Assembly: GCF_027409185.1 (NCBI RefSeq)
Contig: NC_084467.1
Span: 18,714,501-18,778,500, forward strand
DNA: 64,000 bases
Direction of reading: 5' to 3'
Source of the DNA: Cynocephalus volans
Lineage: Eukaryota > Chordata > Mammalia > Dermoptera > Cynocephalidae
The first letter of the stretch is position 1; the number at the start of each line of letters is the position of its first letter. The notes under the pieces are model-generated. The model worked only from the letters and a program-made list of their open reading frames with translations. It ran no database searches and was not told the DNA's origin. The position numbers and the translations under genes were made by a program. Shown here one piece after another: positions 25,381 to 50,612 of this stretch.

Positions 25381-26680
25381 ACTTCTGGTCAAGATGGCAG
25401 AATAGATGGTCCCCAGCATCACCCTCTCCCACAATCAACTGATTTACAACTATTAAAAAGCAATGACTGCCAAGCTGGGGCTGCTAGAGCTCAGGGGAAG
25501 AGGAGGAGAGACCTACGGAGTTCATGAAGGTGGGAGAAACCACAATGAGAGGAAAAAAAGACCACTCCAACTGTTTTGAGCCCTGACCATTTAAAGTCTG
25601 GCCCTGGTGAGCACAGGGAGCAAGAGCTGGCAAAAGCCACTGCTGTGCCCTTTGTGTGAAGTTGCCTGGAGACTGCAGGGGAAAAGAGGGCCTTGGTGGT
25701 CCCCAGGCCAGCAAGACCACTAACAGGGTTCCTGTGGATCCACAAAGGGGTGAGGGGCCACAGACAACTGAAACAAGGATCCACTCAGGGGCTGATGAGT
25801 CATCGCAAGGGACTGGCACATGGCTCACCCCATGGGAAGTATTTGGAGTGCAGAGGGTTGGGGAAACAGGCCCACGGGGGGAACATTGGGGCATAGCATG
25901 GACAGCTGATCTGCCCCCATCAGCACAGGACTGTTCAGTGGAGACTGGTCATGAATATAGAACTGCAGGGGGTGTAGTTTGCTGAAAAAGTCAGGCCCAG
26001 ACCAGAATTTCCACACAACCCAGGTGTATCAGACCTCATGTGACCCAGAAGTGCTTACAATGTCAACAATTACACCCTGAGCTGCACAAAAAGTCTTCCC
26101 CAGAGAATCAGCAGCAAAACAGCAATATATCCCAACCATAGGTCTCAAGTGCTGGTTCCCACAGGAAGTTCCCCCATTTTAGAAATAACCAAAGGACAGC
26201 AAATTAGTTCCAGTACAAGAGTTTAAGTGGTGGGAATAGTGAATAATCCAACACAGAACTGAAAGATACAAAACAAAAACCCCACAGATCAGAGACAAAG
26301 TTTGGATATTAACCAGTAAAGGTCTAACACCACCAAAAAACACCTATAAAACTTAGAAGGACAGGAAGCCCACCTCCCAAGCCAGGGTGAGGGGAGGGCT
26401 GAGGTCCTCAGTCATGCCCCCCAGACATCTGCATCCAGCCCAGCGACGACCACCGAGCTGCAGCTGGAAGCTCCCTGGGCTCCCCTGCCAGAATGAGAAG
26501 GGTGCCACAGGCCTGGACCATGCCCCCACTGTTCCTTCTTCTTCCTCCTCCCACCCTATCTTCCTCTCCTTTCCCCAATCCCCATCCCCCACCAATTGCT
26601 CTGCAACATCTTATAATGTAAAGGAAAAGAAAAGAATAACCAGCTCAAAAATAAATAAATAAATAAATAAATAAAAATCT
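25381..26680 (+). mobile_element. L1-derived composite without ORFs (5' UTR-like head, A-rich tail)
   Basis: It begins with the head typical of L1 5' ends (CTTCTGGTCAAGATGGCAGAA) and ends in (AAAT)n at 26648-26675. Only about 1.3 kb lies between, with no ORF1 or ORF2. The C-rich part 26380-26600 resembles an L1 3' UTR. It sits inside older reverse L1 sequence. No clear target duplication was recognised. Confidence 0.55.
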
Positions 26681-27450
26681 GGTTTTGCCAGATTGACTAT
26701 AATGTATCTTGGAGAGGATCTTTTTGGGTTGAATGTGTTTGGGTATCTTTGAGCCTCCTGGATGTGAAGGTTCGTGTCTCTCCCTATACCTGGGAAGTTT
26801 CTGTTATTATTTTGTTGAATAGGTTTTCCGTGCCTTTCTCTTTTTCCTCCCCTACTGGAATGCCCATGATTCGAATGTTTGTGTGATTAAGGTTGTCTGC
26901 TAGCTCTCTTAGATTTTCTTCATTTTTAAAAATTATTTTTTCCTTTTTTTTTGTCCCTCTGGGTTCTTTCAAAAAGACTGTCTTCAAGGTCAGAAATTCT
27001 TTCTTCTTTTTGCTCAAATCTGTTGCTTAAGCATCTGTTGTGTTTTTTTATTTCATTGAGTGAATCTTTCAGTTCCATGAGTTCTGCTACATTCTTTTTT
27101 TATTTTTTAAAGATGACTGGTAAGGAGATCTTAACCCTTGACTTGGTGTTGTCAGCACCTCGCTCTCCCAAGTGAGCCATGGCCGGCCCTTGCTACATTC
27201 TTTTTTAAGGTATTAATCTCTTTGTAAATTTTTCCCTTTAAATCCTGAATGTTTTTTCTCATTTCATTATGTTGTCTGAGTCTTCTCGTAACCCAGTGAG
27301 TTTCTTTAATGTTGCTGTTCGGAATTCCTTTTCAGTCATTTCAAGGCTTTCCTGCTCTATAGGGTCTGGTATTTGAGAATTACTGTATTCTTTTGGTAGT
27401 GTCATATTTTCTTGGGTTTTCGTATTTCTACTATCGCTACATTGATGTCT
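26681..27450 (-). mobile_element. L1/HAL1-like ORF1 region, part 2
   Basis: On the minus strand, codons around 26784-27017 read ENLRELADNLNHTNIRIMG, the L1 ORF1 protein signature, followed by EEKEKGTENLF. It is broken beyond this segment and interrupted by the SINE at 27101. Confidence 0.8.
27101..27190 (-). mobile_element. Hybrid monomeric SINE
   Basis: Second copy of the hybrid class (left-unit 5' half joined to right-unit 3' half). The flanking duplication tgctacattctttttt is perfect (27085-27100 and 27191-27206). Confidence 0.9.
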
Positions 27451-27944
27451 GGTTATCTGGTAGAGCAGTTGCTTCTTCTACCACTCTGGAGTGGGCTTTG
27501 AGGAGAGAAATGTCCTCTTCTTTTTCTGCTGGTGATCCTCCTCATGTCAATGTAGTTAAGTGTCTGGTGGGCCACCTGCATGGTGGCTGTGGCATTGAGC
27601 TGCTTTTGTGGCAGTGGTAGCTATGGTGGGCCACTTGCACGAATGTGTTTTTGGTGTGCTTTCTTCCTCCTTCTGGGTGGAGGGGGCAGCTGCCCTTGGC
27701 TCCTGCCTTAGGACCCCAAGCATTGCTGTCCTGCCTCCTTCTGGGCAGAGGGGGTGGCTTCCCTTGGCTCCTGCCCAGGACCCTGAGCACTGCTGTCTTG
27801 GGCTTCAATTTTGTTCAGTCTGTAACAGCAGGACTCCCCACAGTTGATCATATTTGATCCTTTTCCCCTAGCACTGGAGCAGGCCTCAGCCTCGGAGGCA
27901 GTTTGCAAGGCAAACTTGATGGCTGAGTCCCCAGAAATAGCACT

Positions 27945-28215
27945 ATGCTTGTCTAGCAGAATATAAGATAAGTATAAAGCCTAGCTTAGCATGCATTTCT
28001 GAGTTCACTGTCTTCCCATGGTTATTTGGGATTTTGAACCTTGGTTGCAGGGCAGGATGATATCATTTACATAAACGTAAAGCTTTTTCCAGATAACCTG
28101 GAGCTGCAAACTTGCTATGAGGCACATACTATCCAGACCCTGAGAAACGAAGGAAGACATCAATAAAGTTATGATGTTCTGCTGGGAAACAATGGTTGAA
28201 AATTTAGAGCCGTTG
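27945..28215 (+). mobile_element. Partial copy related to the LTR at 6821
   Basis: It shares a long matching stretch with 6900-7100, including CCATGGTTATTTG and CTGAGAAACGAAGGAAGAC followed by ATCAATAAAG. The 3' third of the 6821 element is missing. It contains no viral gene. Confidence 0.6.
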
Positions 28216-28259
28216 GAGCTGTGATGGTAGAGAGTCTCCTGCACATTTGCTACTTTTAT

Positions 28260-28891
28260 TTTGGATACCCTATATATTTTTTTGTTATGGCAAGTGGAAT
28301 TTTTGTTTGTTTTCTAGTTTCTGGACTGTAGAAATGTAATTGATTGTGTTCATTGATCCAACAACTTGCTAAAGTATCTTAATAATTCTAATAACTTGCA
28401 TATTCTTTGAGGTTTTCTATGTGCACAGTTACATCATCTGAGAACAATAATGGTTGCTTCAACCTTGCTGCTCCTTACACCCTTATCTTTGTTTTACTGT
28501 GTCCATTAGGACCTCCCAAACAACACTGACTACAAACAGTGATACTGGGCACCCCATCTCATTCACAATTGGAAAGTCTTTGCTTCTAAACATCTCGCCT
28601 TCAAGTATAACGTTTGTTGTAAATTGTTAGCATGTGCCCACTTCTACTTCTGCTTTGCAAAGAGTTGTATTTGTTTTTTTTTAATCACAAACGTGTTTTG
28701 AATTTTATCAAAAGATTTTTCTGAAATTATTGAGACTATCATCTGGCTTTTCTGTTCATGTGGTGAATTCATTGATAAAGAGTTTTTTGATGTGAAAGTA
28801 ACCTTAAATTCTTGAAATAAATCAACTTTGATGTGATGTTTTTATGAATATTGCCCAGATTTAGCTTGCTGATATTTTGCTCAGAACTTTT
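28260..28891 (-). mobile_element. Decayed L1 ORF2, reverse
   Basis: T-rich reverse L1 sequence with ORF2 landmarks (for example gtgcacagttacatcatctg and cccatctcattcac). It continues after the SINE at 28892 to about 30240. Confidence 0.7.
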
Positions 28892-29053
28892 TTTTTTTTA
28901 AAGATGACCGGTAAGGGGATCTTAACCCTTGACTTGTGTTGTCAGCACCACGCTCTCCCAAGTGAGCTAACCAGCCATCCCTATATGGGATCCGAACCCA
29001 TGGCCTTGGTGTTATCAGCACCACACTCTCCCGAGTGAGCCACAGGCCGGCCC
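28892..29053 (-). mobile_element. Dimeric tRNA-derived SINE (CYN-like)
   Basis: Full-length reverse dimer inserted in L1, with a perfect 15-bp flanking repeat ttgctcagaactttt (28877-28891 and 29054-29068). Confidence 0.95.
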
Positions 29054-30240
29054 TTGCTCAGAACTTTTTGTATCTTTATTCATGGGTGGATAGAGCTATC
29101 CTTTTATTTTACTCTCATCTAATTGTGGTATCAAAGTTACTGTAGAATTATGAACAAGTTGAGGAATATTCCCGTCTTCTAGTGTCTGAAAAACTGTTAA
29201 GATTTCCACCCTCATTAAAAGTTTCATGGGCTAGCCTGTAAAACCACCTGTCTGGGTGTTTTCTTTGTGAGAAGATTGTGCACTACTGATTTAGTTTCTT
29301 TAAATGTTAGAGGACTTTGAAGTTTCCTGTTTCTCCTGAAGCCATCTTGCTTGTTATTTTCTAGAAATGTGTTCATTTTATCTGTTTTAAATTTTATTGG
29401 TATAAAGTCTTCCACATTATTCTTTTAAATCTTGGTGTATATAGTCTTTTTTCATTACTAAACTTATTTATTTGTGGATTATCTCCTTTTCTATTTGTCT
29501 AATTTGTTAGTGTTTCAAAGAATCAACTTTTAGTCTTGTGGATCATTATTGTGTCCTGCTTCCTTAGTTTCTGCTTTTAATTTCATTACTTCTGCTTTCT
29601 TTGGATTGGTGTTTACTCCCTAATTTCTTTACATTGACATAAATGTCTCATTAAATTTTAGCCTTCTAGAGCCGGCCCATGGCTCACTCGGGAGAGTGTG
29701 GTGCTGATAACACCAAGGCCACGGGTTTGGATCCCTACATAGGGATGGCCGGTTCGCTCTCTGGGTGATTGTGGTGCTGACGACACCAAGTCAAGGGTTA
29801 AGATCTGCCTACCGATCATCTTTTAAAAAAAAAAATTTTTTTTTTTTTAGCATTCTTCTCAATATAAACACTTAGGGCTATACATTTTCCCTTAGGTACT
29901 TTTTAAAAAAGCTACATCTCCTGAGTTTTAATACAAGTGTTTTCATGATCATTCTAGGTATTTTCTAACTCCCTGTTTGGTGCTTTCTTTGATCAATGAG
30001 TTATTTAGAAGTGTGTTTTAAAGTTTCCAAACATACGGTTTTTTTTCCTTCAAGTTTTTGATACTGTCCTTTAGTTATGTTATAGACACAATACATCGTC
30101 TATATGATACTGCTTCTTTGGTATTTGAATTTGTAAATGTTCCATATGTGCTTGAGAAACACACATGTTCCTTAAACGTTAGGTAAAGCTTTCTAAATAT
30201 ATCTTTTAAATAAAAAGGCAATAGAAAACTTGATTAGATC
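29054..30240 (-). mobile_element. Decayed L1 ORF2, reverse, continued
   Basis: The minus frame around 29224-29415 still reads an L1-like stretch (NNKQDGFRRNRKLQSPLT) with breaks on both sides. A sense SINE interrupts it at 29671. Confidence 0.65.
29671..29836 (+). mobile_element. Dimeric tRNA-derived SINE (CYN-like)
   Basis: Full-length sense dimer, A-tail at 29824-29835, inserted in the reverse L1. Confidence 0.9.
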
Positions 30241-30314
30241 TATGACAAATAAGTTGAACTGATAGTTGAACGGTACTAGAAGAGAGAAGCAGAAAAATCA
30301 AAAGACTTGACGAG

Positions 30315-30412
30315 GGCTGGCCCGTGGCTCACTTGGGAGAGCACAGTGCTGATCACACCAAGGTCAAGAGTTTGGATCCTGCACCACCAGCTGGCCCCCA
30401 CCCCCAAAAAAG
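30315..30412 (+). mobile_element. tRNA-derived SINE, diverged single unit
   Basis: It starts like the dimer's left unit (GGGCTGGCCCGTGGCTCAC) but ends in a monomer-type tail (CCAGCTGGCCCCCACCCCCAAAAAA). It lies just past the FUCA1 polyadenylation signals. Confidence 0.8.
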
Positions 30413-30543
30413 ACAGCAAGTTAAAAAAATTTTTTTAAACCAACCAAACCAGAAACAGATCATAATGCTATAAGCAGTCCAAACTGAAACTAGGAAAAGA
30501 AAGCTACAACATGCTTTTTGGTAGAAATGATTTGACATTCAAA

Positions 30544-30553
30544 TTTATTTATT
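30544..30553 (-). terminator. FUCA1: FUCA1 polyadenylation signals (two overlapping AATAAA)
   Basis: Read on the minus strand, two overlapping AATAAA hexamers lie about 610 nt past the FUCA1 stop codon. They imply a 3' UTR running from 31162 to roughly 30515-30535. A SINE begins just beyond, at 30315-30412. The cleavage site itself is inferred. Confidence 0.6.
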
Positions 30554-31162
30554 TGATGATATTTTAAAAGACACAGCAGAATCACATTCATTTTCTTAAT
30601 AGTATCTCTATAAACATACTGAATTTCTGAGCTCTTCATTTACTTTGGAACTCCTGAAGAGTTGACCATAAGCAGCCTAGCAAGCCTCTTCCTTCCCCTC
30701 CAGGTCTCCTGCAGTCTGGGGGAGGAGTGTTGGTCACAATTGATGCTAAAAAAAAGAGCATGAGGTTGAGTTTGCCAAACCCTTTCCACCTCCTCCCATA
30801 GGCGGTAGGGTGACTTGGCTTATTCTTTATCTGAAGTCATTAAGTAAGCAAGTAGGTTATCAAATAGAGAACAGAGGAAAGCTTCTGCTATAGATGATTC
30901 CCAGATACAGCAGTGGAAGAACTCAGAGTTTAAGTGTTTGGTTCCTTCTGCTGCTGACAAAAGATATGCTGGCAATGGATCTCAGAACTTTGGTCCATTA
31001 AGACTTAAGTGTGATATACGCAGTTCCTTTGATTAAAATGTTTTGGAAAAGCCATCTCCGTGTGGGGAAGAGAAGTTAGTTTATTATAGTGATGATACTA
31101 TAAGAGGAAAATCAAAGGAGCAAACAGCAGGCAGTGGTTCTTTTCCTCTCGAACTACAATGA

Positions 31163-44308
<13,146 letters not shown>

Positions 44309-45189
44309 CGCTGACTGAGAGCCTCCACGGCCCCCTCTTCATGCGCAGGTGCGGGGCGCGCGGCTCCGCCCACACTGACTAATGATTGGCTCGCAAGGAG
44401 AAACGGGGCGGGTCAACCCAGACTGCTTGGCTACCAGGTCGCTTCCTCCCAGGGTCGGCCGTTCCTGGAGCGCCCTCTGGCGCTCAAAGGGAGAAAGAAG
44501 CAAGGAGGTGTTGACAGCGCCCCGTGGGCGGGAGAATGAAAACTTCAGGAGGGACTTCGCTGCGGAGTTAAACGGTGGAGGTGGGGAAGGCCCGCAGTGT
44601 GCGGAGAACTGGGAGTAGTTTGTTTTGCTGCAGCAATCCTGCAGAGATGGACTGAAGTGAGATCACGATTGTGGGCAATCGGGAGCCATAAGGGGGCTTT
44701 TGAGCTGTCGTGTAGAAGAGCAAGCGCAGAAGCAGGGATACCAGATTGGAGGCGCATTGTAACAGCCCTGGCAGAAATAACGAGGTGGGATGGGAGGAAG
44801 ATTATGAGGGCAGAGGAGGGAGAAAACTGGGTACCGAAAGAGGAAGAGTGGGTGTGACCATTTTGCCTAATATTTATTTTTATTGAGCTTGCATTGGGAA
44901 TTCTGAGGAATTTCAAGGTTCGCATCTAACTGGAAAAACAAGACCATGCACAGTTTGTCGCAGAGGCACATTTTTAGAATACCAGGGCCAGAAAATTGAG
45001 AGCCAAGAGGCCCCAGGCCCAAGGACATCTGTGTGAATCTTGCCTGGTAGGGAGGTCAACCAGTTCCTCTGCAATTCGTACTTGCTGTATGTGCTCAAAT
45101 GGTGGGGGTGGGGTGGGGTGAGGAGAGGGGGCATCAGTGTGGAAAGGGTGCAAGTTAGAAGTCTCCTGATCCCACGTGGCACAAGAGAA

Positions 45190-45365
45190 TGGCAGCATGT
45201 CAGAGTTGGAAGGGACTTTGGAGATCCTCGGCACCATCCTCTTCCGTCCCCTTCCCACTTCACAGAGGAGGAAACTGATACCCGGAGAGAAGAGAGTTGC
45301 CCAAGATCATGCAGCTATTTAGAATCCAGGTCTCCAGATGCCGACTCTATGTCTCTCTCCAGGCT
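45190..45365 (-). repeat. MIR-like SINE
   Basis: Reverse MIR-type core: TTCACAGAGGAGGAAACTGA, TTGCCCAAGATCATGCAGC. Confidence 0.65.
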
Positions 45366-46394
45366 GCTTCTCTCTTGCACCCTAGGAGGAGTCAGAGCCT
45401 GTATTGACAGAACCAAGCACTTCTTCATTCTGAAAGTGATCAGGAAACACCATGGCTGGATGAATAGCTATTTTCTTTAATTTCTGTGCTTTTCCTCCAT
45501 GAGATGATGTTGAAATATTGTCCAAAACAGTAAGCATGGACACCTTAAAAACGAAACAACCCATCCACACACATCTTCTAGTGATCAGACTCTTTGATGT
45601 TTCAGAACTTGTCTCAGGGAGGATAAAATGGGACACTGACTTTCATTTCTCCTTATCCACATAACCAAAATGTAAACCTGCAGGGGCAGGTGAGAGGCAT
45701 TGTGACAGAGTGGTTAGAACTGGAAGTTAGGAAACCTGGGTTTCTTGCACCAGACACTACGTCGTTGGTTTCCTTGTGTGAGTTTTGTCCACTGCCTGGG
45801 CCTGTTTCCTCATCTAAGCAATGAGGGCAGTTCTCAGTGATATCTGGAGTCACCTTTCCCCCATGTGTTCCCCCTCTGCAAACTCTGCTTCTCTCCATAA
45901 AGCAGAAATAGGGGGTGACTGTAAAAGGGGAGAGATAGAAAGTGTGGAAGGAAGTACATTTGATTAAATTATTTTAAAAATCTAGTTTTATTCATTCAAC
46001 AAATATTTACTGAGTGCCAATTTGTGCTAAGCACTTTAGCATTTTCTTTGCTAAAATGAGAAAAAAGATCCTACCAAATGAATAAAGAAAGGCATCCCCC
46101 AACTTTAAGGCATCACAATATTTGAACAGGCAAATTCACCTTTAAAAATTTATGCCATTTCTTTGCCTTACAAAAAGATAGGTATCTGGGTTAAAATAGT
46201 TTGATTTTCCAAAATGCACTTCAGAGCTTTTCAGAAGCCGTTCAGTTCCACAGATACTGACCAGATCCCTTAAGACTCTGCTGGATCCTTACTGAGCACT
46301 GGGGACAGAGGCAAACACGGAGCTCATCTTGTGGGGGAAGGTAAGCCAGTGACTGCCACTTAACACAGCCCAGAGGGGTGGACTTTGTCCCAGG

Positions 46395-46935
46395 GGGCTG
46401 TACTAAGTTGAATACTGTCCCCCAAAACTTCATGTTGCTTGGAACCTGTGAACATGAACTTATTTGGAAACAGGGGTTTTGCGGATGTAATTAGTTAAAT
46501 TGAGATAGGGTCATACCAGATTAGGGTGGGCCCAAATCCAATAACTGGTGTTCTTAAAAGACACCAAGAGACACAGGTAGGGGAAAGGTCATGTCAAGAC
46601 AGAGGCAGGGACTGGCCAGCTAGCTCAGTTGGTTAGAGTGCAGTGTTGTAACACCAATGTCAAGGGTTTGGACCCCTGAACCAAGAAAAAGAGAAAATTA
46701 TGAAAGACGGAGGCAGAGATGGGAGTTATATTGCCTCAAGCTAAGGAATGCCAGGAACCACCAGAGGTTGGAAAAGGCAAGAAAGGATCTTCCCCTTGAA
46801 ATTTCGGAGGAAGCGTGGCCCTACCAACACCTTGATTTTGGACTTCTAATGTCCAGAACTGTAAGGGAATAAATTTTTGTTTTAAGCCACCTGGTTTGTG
46901 GGAATCTGCTAAGGGAAATTAACATGTTAGGAATC
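46395..46935 (+). mobile_element. MLT1-type MaLR LTR
   Basis: Same layout as 8787-9355 (ATACTGTCCCCCAAAACTTC, GATGTAATTAGTTAAAT, TTAGGGTGGGCCCAAAT, CAACACCTTGATTTTGGAC, AATAAATTTTTG, GAAATTAACATG), interrupted by a sense SINE at 46609. Confidence 0.8.
46609..46695 (+). mobile_element. Monomeric tRNA-Ile-like SINE
   Basis: Sense copy (GACTGGCCAGCTAGCTCAG) inside the MLT1 LTR, with a shortened 3' end before its A-rich tail. Confidence 0.85.
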
Positions 46936-48943
46936 AGTGATAAAATCACAGAGATCCGATGTTAAAATTATCCCTAATGAGCAATGATCGAGCAGAACTT
47001 GACTGGACTAGGCTGAGAGGCTAGTTAGTGGTTAAGAAGGCAGGCTTTGGCATCCATTCAACTGCAGATATACATATTGCTTCTGAGGTTGTTGGGCATT
47101 TTATTGCTTTGAATAATGTTTGGTGTATATGAACAGTTGGCTAAGGTGTAGGCTTTCTATTTTAATGCATATGGGCCTATCTGTGGCTAATGGATTTGTT
47201 GATTGTTATTTGCTACAAGTGGAATTCGATCTGTGTGGTTCAGTCCAGCTGTAATTCATTATGTTCTTTAAAACCTGATTTTGTGCAATGTCAGTAACAA
47301 TGGACTTAGGGCTCTGAAGGTAGACCTCCTCTCGGATTCATCTGTTTTCTGCCATACTGCTCAGCACTGCCTGGCACCTAAATATTTGCTGGATCTGTAA
47401 ATGGAGGAGTGGGTGACCGAAAGAGTAATGGGGAGAAAGAATGAACAGAGGAACTGAAAATGCATGGCCTGTGCTGTTACGTGACCTTCAGCTGTTCGGA
47501 ATCAATTCTTACATTTGGGTTTTCACTCTGTACTTGGAGCATCCTTATCCTGTCCCACTCGGGTGTGTCGAGGAAGGTGGTAGAGGATGATTATGCCCAG
47601 TTCTTAGGTGAGGAACTTGAGGTCCCAACCCAGGATGCCCACGGTGGGCTCTGCGGTCATCCCAGGCCTCCTGGTCTGCAGCCCCACCCCCACCCATGAG
47701 GGAGCCACACATTTCTGAATGTTCAGCTGTGGCCCAGGGCCTGGGCACCAGTGGGTGCCTGATGGCTGTTTGTTGAAAAAGTGAGGGGTCGTGACCAAAC
47801 AGACCATGAACTTGCACTGTTCTTACTCCACCATGCTTCCTGTTAGTGCTGCACTGTGGAGCAATCCAGAACCTTCCATAGGAAGAGTTGTCCTGGCCCG
47901 AGTCCTCTGGTGCAGAAGATGGGACTCACCACCAAATACAAGCCAGGTGCCTTGAACAATTTTCTGAAGCTGCGTCACGGGCAGGGTGCCCTCGCTGGTG
48001 GAGCTGGGTAGGGGTGGAGCCTCCTGCACAGGCTTGGTTCAGGGGGCCCTGTCTGCCATCCAGGGCTGTCCTCAGAAGCCTGTCACAGCATTTCTGCCTG
48101 GCTTCATCCCAGTTATGAGATTCTCCTATCAGCCTGAGGCTTGCTGAGTTCAGCATAGGAGTGGAGATGACTCTATGCCAGACTTCAAACCTGGAGCACA
48201 CTGGATGGAGCCCCGCTTTCCTTTTTGGCTGATCCTGGGCTTGGGCAGGCCCTGTTAGGACTTGAACCAGCATCATGGTCACTGCAAGCAAGCAGTGTGG
48301 GCTGCTGGGTGAGTGGCCCATCTGGGCAGGGTCATCGGCAAGGTCCCAGCCACAGCCCCCACAGTCAGGGCTGCTGCCCGAGATGTGGAGTGTTCTGTGT
48401 GGATATTATAAGGCCAGACCTTGCATGAGGCTCAGGACGCTGTGACGAGCAGGAAGGAGGTGACTGAAGGCTTTCCTGGCCTTGCCAGGACACTGCTATG
48501 CACCTCGAATAGGGTCATAGTGGCCAGTGAGGGGGCAGAGAGGGGCATCAACTCCACAGTGTGTGTGGCTGTGGACAGGGCTGGGGGATCCAGGTAGATA
48601 CCTGGGAAAGTGTCCTGGATGCTGGTGAGGCCTGAACTGAGTCTTGAAGACTGAGTGTACCTTCACTGGGGAGGGCAGGAAGGACAGCTGCTCCAGGCAG
48701 TGGGAGACCCAAGGGAGGACACAGCAGTGTGGGACTCCTGGCCCGACTCACGGGGCGAGGTGAGGCCTGGACTGTGGCCAGTAGCTGTTGGTGACAAGTA
48801 GGGAAGGGAAAGTGGAGCCATGCTGAGGTTTGCTGAAGAGTGGAGAGGTGGCCTTGTGGAGCAGGGCTCTGGGGTCAGACCAGACTGCACCCCAGGGCCT
48901 GTGGCCAGAGCCCGCAGGGGCCATGGTGCAGTATAAAGAAGAA

Positions 48944-49045
48944 GGCTGGCCAGTTGTCTCAGTGGTTAGAGCACAGTGTTATAACACCGAGGTCAGGGGT
49001 CCGGATCCCCGTACTGGCCAGACACAAAAGGAAGGAAGGAGGAAA
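48944..49045 (+). mobile_element. Monomeric tRNA-Ile-like SINE
   Basis: Sense copy (GCTGGCCAGTTGTCTCAGTGG) with a purine-rich (GAAGGA)n tail. Confidence 0.88.
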
Positions 49046-49628
49046 AGAAAGAAGAAAAAGAGAGGGCAGGCTTTGCAGTCAAAGAGAACTAGGTGGAAAT
49101 CCCTGTCGTTACCTCTCGCAGGGTGACAGAGATGTAAAGGATTACTCAGAGCCCATGTATCCAGAGCAATGAGAAGCCTGAAGGGGTTAAACCCGGGGAG
49201 AACTCCTTCAAGGGAGGAGAGCCCTAGGAATAGCCCTGAGACAGGTTTTCTCTCAGTTTTTATCTCATAGGCAAGAAAGTTACAGAAGAAACACAGGTGG
49301 TTAATCAGTCACAGTGAAAATATAAACAAACTGGCTACATGACAATTTTCCTTAAAGCAGGTGCAACTTAAAATAGTTCAAGCAATTTACCACCAAAAGG
49401 AGTCATAAAACTAAGCCATGTGACATACAAAAAGAAACTATGGCAGCACTTAGCTCCCCAAGAGACTTAAAGAAACAGCTGAAGGTAAAATGTGGAACAT
49501 CTGCCAACCAGTAACTTGCAGAGTAACCTTGAAGCTTTTAGCTCACCTACTTTCCCATCATTCAGGTTTAGCTGCACCAAGGGCAACTGCCCCCAGAGCA
49601 ATCACTTTTGCTTTGCTTCAATTTTCTT

Positions 49629-49796
49629 TTTTTTTTTTTTTTAAATAGATTTTATTTTATTTTGTTTGTCGTTTTTTCGTGACCGGCACTCAGCCAGTGA
49701 GTGCACCGGTCATTCTTATATAGGATCCGAACCCGCGGCGGGAGCGTTGCTGCGCTCCCAGTGCAGCACTCTACCGAGTGCGCCACGGCTCGGCCC
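49629..49796 (-). mobile_element. GC-rich hairpin SINE, copy 2
   Basis: Reverse copy of the same family as 38500, with stem GGGAGCG..CGCTCCC and loop ttgctg. A perfect 15-bp flanking repeat tgcttcaattttctt lies at 49614-49628 and 49797-49811. Confidence 0.93.
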
Positions 49797-50019
49797 TGCT
49801 TCAATTTTCTTATCTACATCAAGGACTTCAGTCCTGTGAGAGTTTTCTGGTCTTTTTTAATCTTAGCATTTCTATGTGTTTTACTAAAAAGTTAGGCTAT
49901 TCCTTAAACTACAGGACTTTGGTCCTACTAAGCTAAGGACTTTGATCCTACTAAGCTATAGGCTAAGGCCCTGTGAAATACATGTGTTTTATTAATATCA
50001 ATATCCTCCACAAACCCCA

Positions 50020-50205
50020 GCCCTGGTACTTATTAGCTGTGTGATCTCAGGTAAGGGACTTTGCCTCTTTGAGTTTTCCTCACCTGTAAAATGAAGAGAC
50101 CAAGACCCTCTTCCTCAGGTTATTGTGAAGATTAAGTGAAAAAGGCACTTAAAAGCACTTAGCCCAGTGCCTGGCACACAGCAAAGTCTCCATAAAAGCT
50201 AGCTG
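50020..50205 (+). repeat. MIR SINE
   Basis: Sense MIR: TATTAGCTGTGTGATCTCAGG, CACCTGTAAAATGAAGAGAC and CAGTGCCTGGCACACAGC. Confidence 0.8.
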
Positions 50206-50502
50206 GCATGATGACCAGAGCACACGGCAGGTCTTCCCTAGCTAAGGTTGCCTCGACTAATCCCGATCACATGACCCTGCTGATTTCCTTCATTGTGCCA
50301 CCTGTAATTATCTTCTTTATTTACTTATTGGATGTAGGATATAAGCCCCATGAAACTGGGGCAGAGTCTCATGTATGGCTGGGTTCCCAGGACCCAGCCC
50401 AGAGCCTGGCACATACATGAGATGGATGGATGAGTGAATGGAGCATGGAGATCTTATCTTGCAGGTATTGAATGAAGACATGTCCCCCCCTCCCCTTTTC
50501 TT

Positions 50503-50612
50503 TCTTTCTTTCTTTCTTTTTTTTTTGGTGGCTGGCTGGTACAGGGATCAAACCCTGGACCTTAGTGTTATCAGCACCATGCTCTAACCAACTGAGCTAA
50601 CCCACCGTCCCC
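50503..50612 (-). mobile_element. Monomeric tRNA-Ile-like SINE
   Basis: Reverse copy preceded by a (CTTT)n tract. An approximate flanking repeat tgaatgaagaca / tgaatgaagata is visible. Confidence 0.87.

Larger units (their letters stand above)
16961..30520. other. HMGCL-FUCA1 intergenic region, repeat-rich
   Basis: No conserved coding exon was found. Most of it is nested L1 (19100-22080, 24400-30240), two related LTR-like copies and seven SINEs, listed separately. 16980-17570 and 22100-22650 show nothing I can name. Confidence 0.6.

Noticed and set aside
25484-25985. Overlapping 97-136 codon frames on both strands
   Set aside because: They lie in an L1 5' UTR-like GC-rich segment and have no protein similarity that I recognise.
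50498-50527. CRISPR-like or satellite repeats (CTTT runs, and C-rich runs such as 57899-57918)
   Set aside because: They are simple microsatellites without spaced unique sequence.
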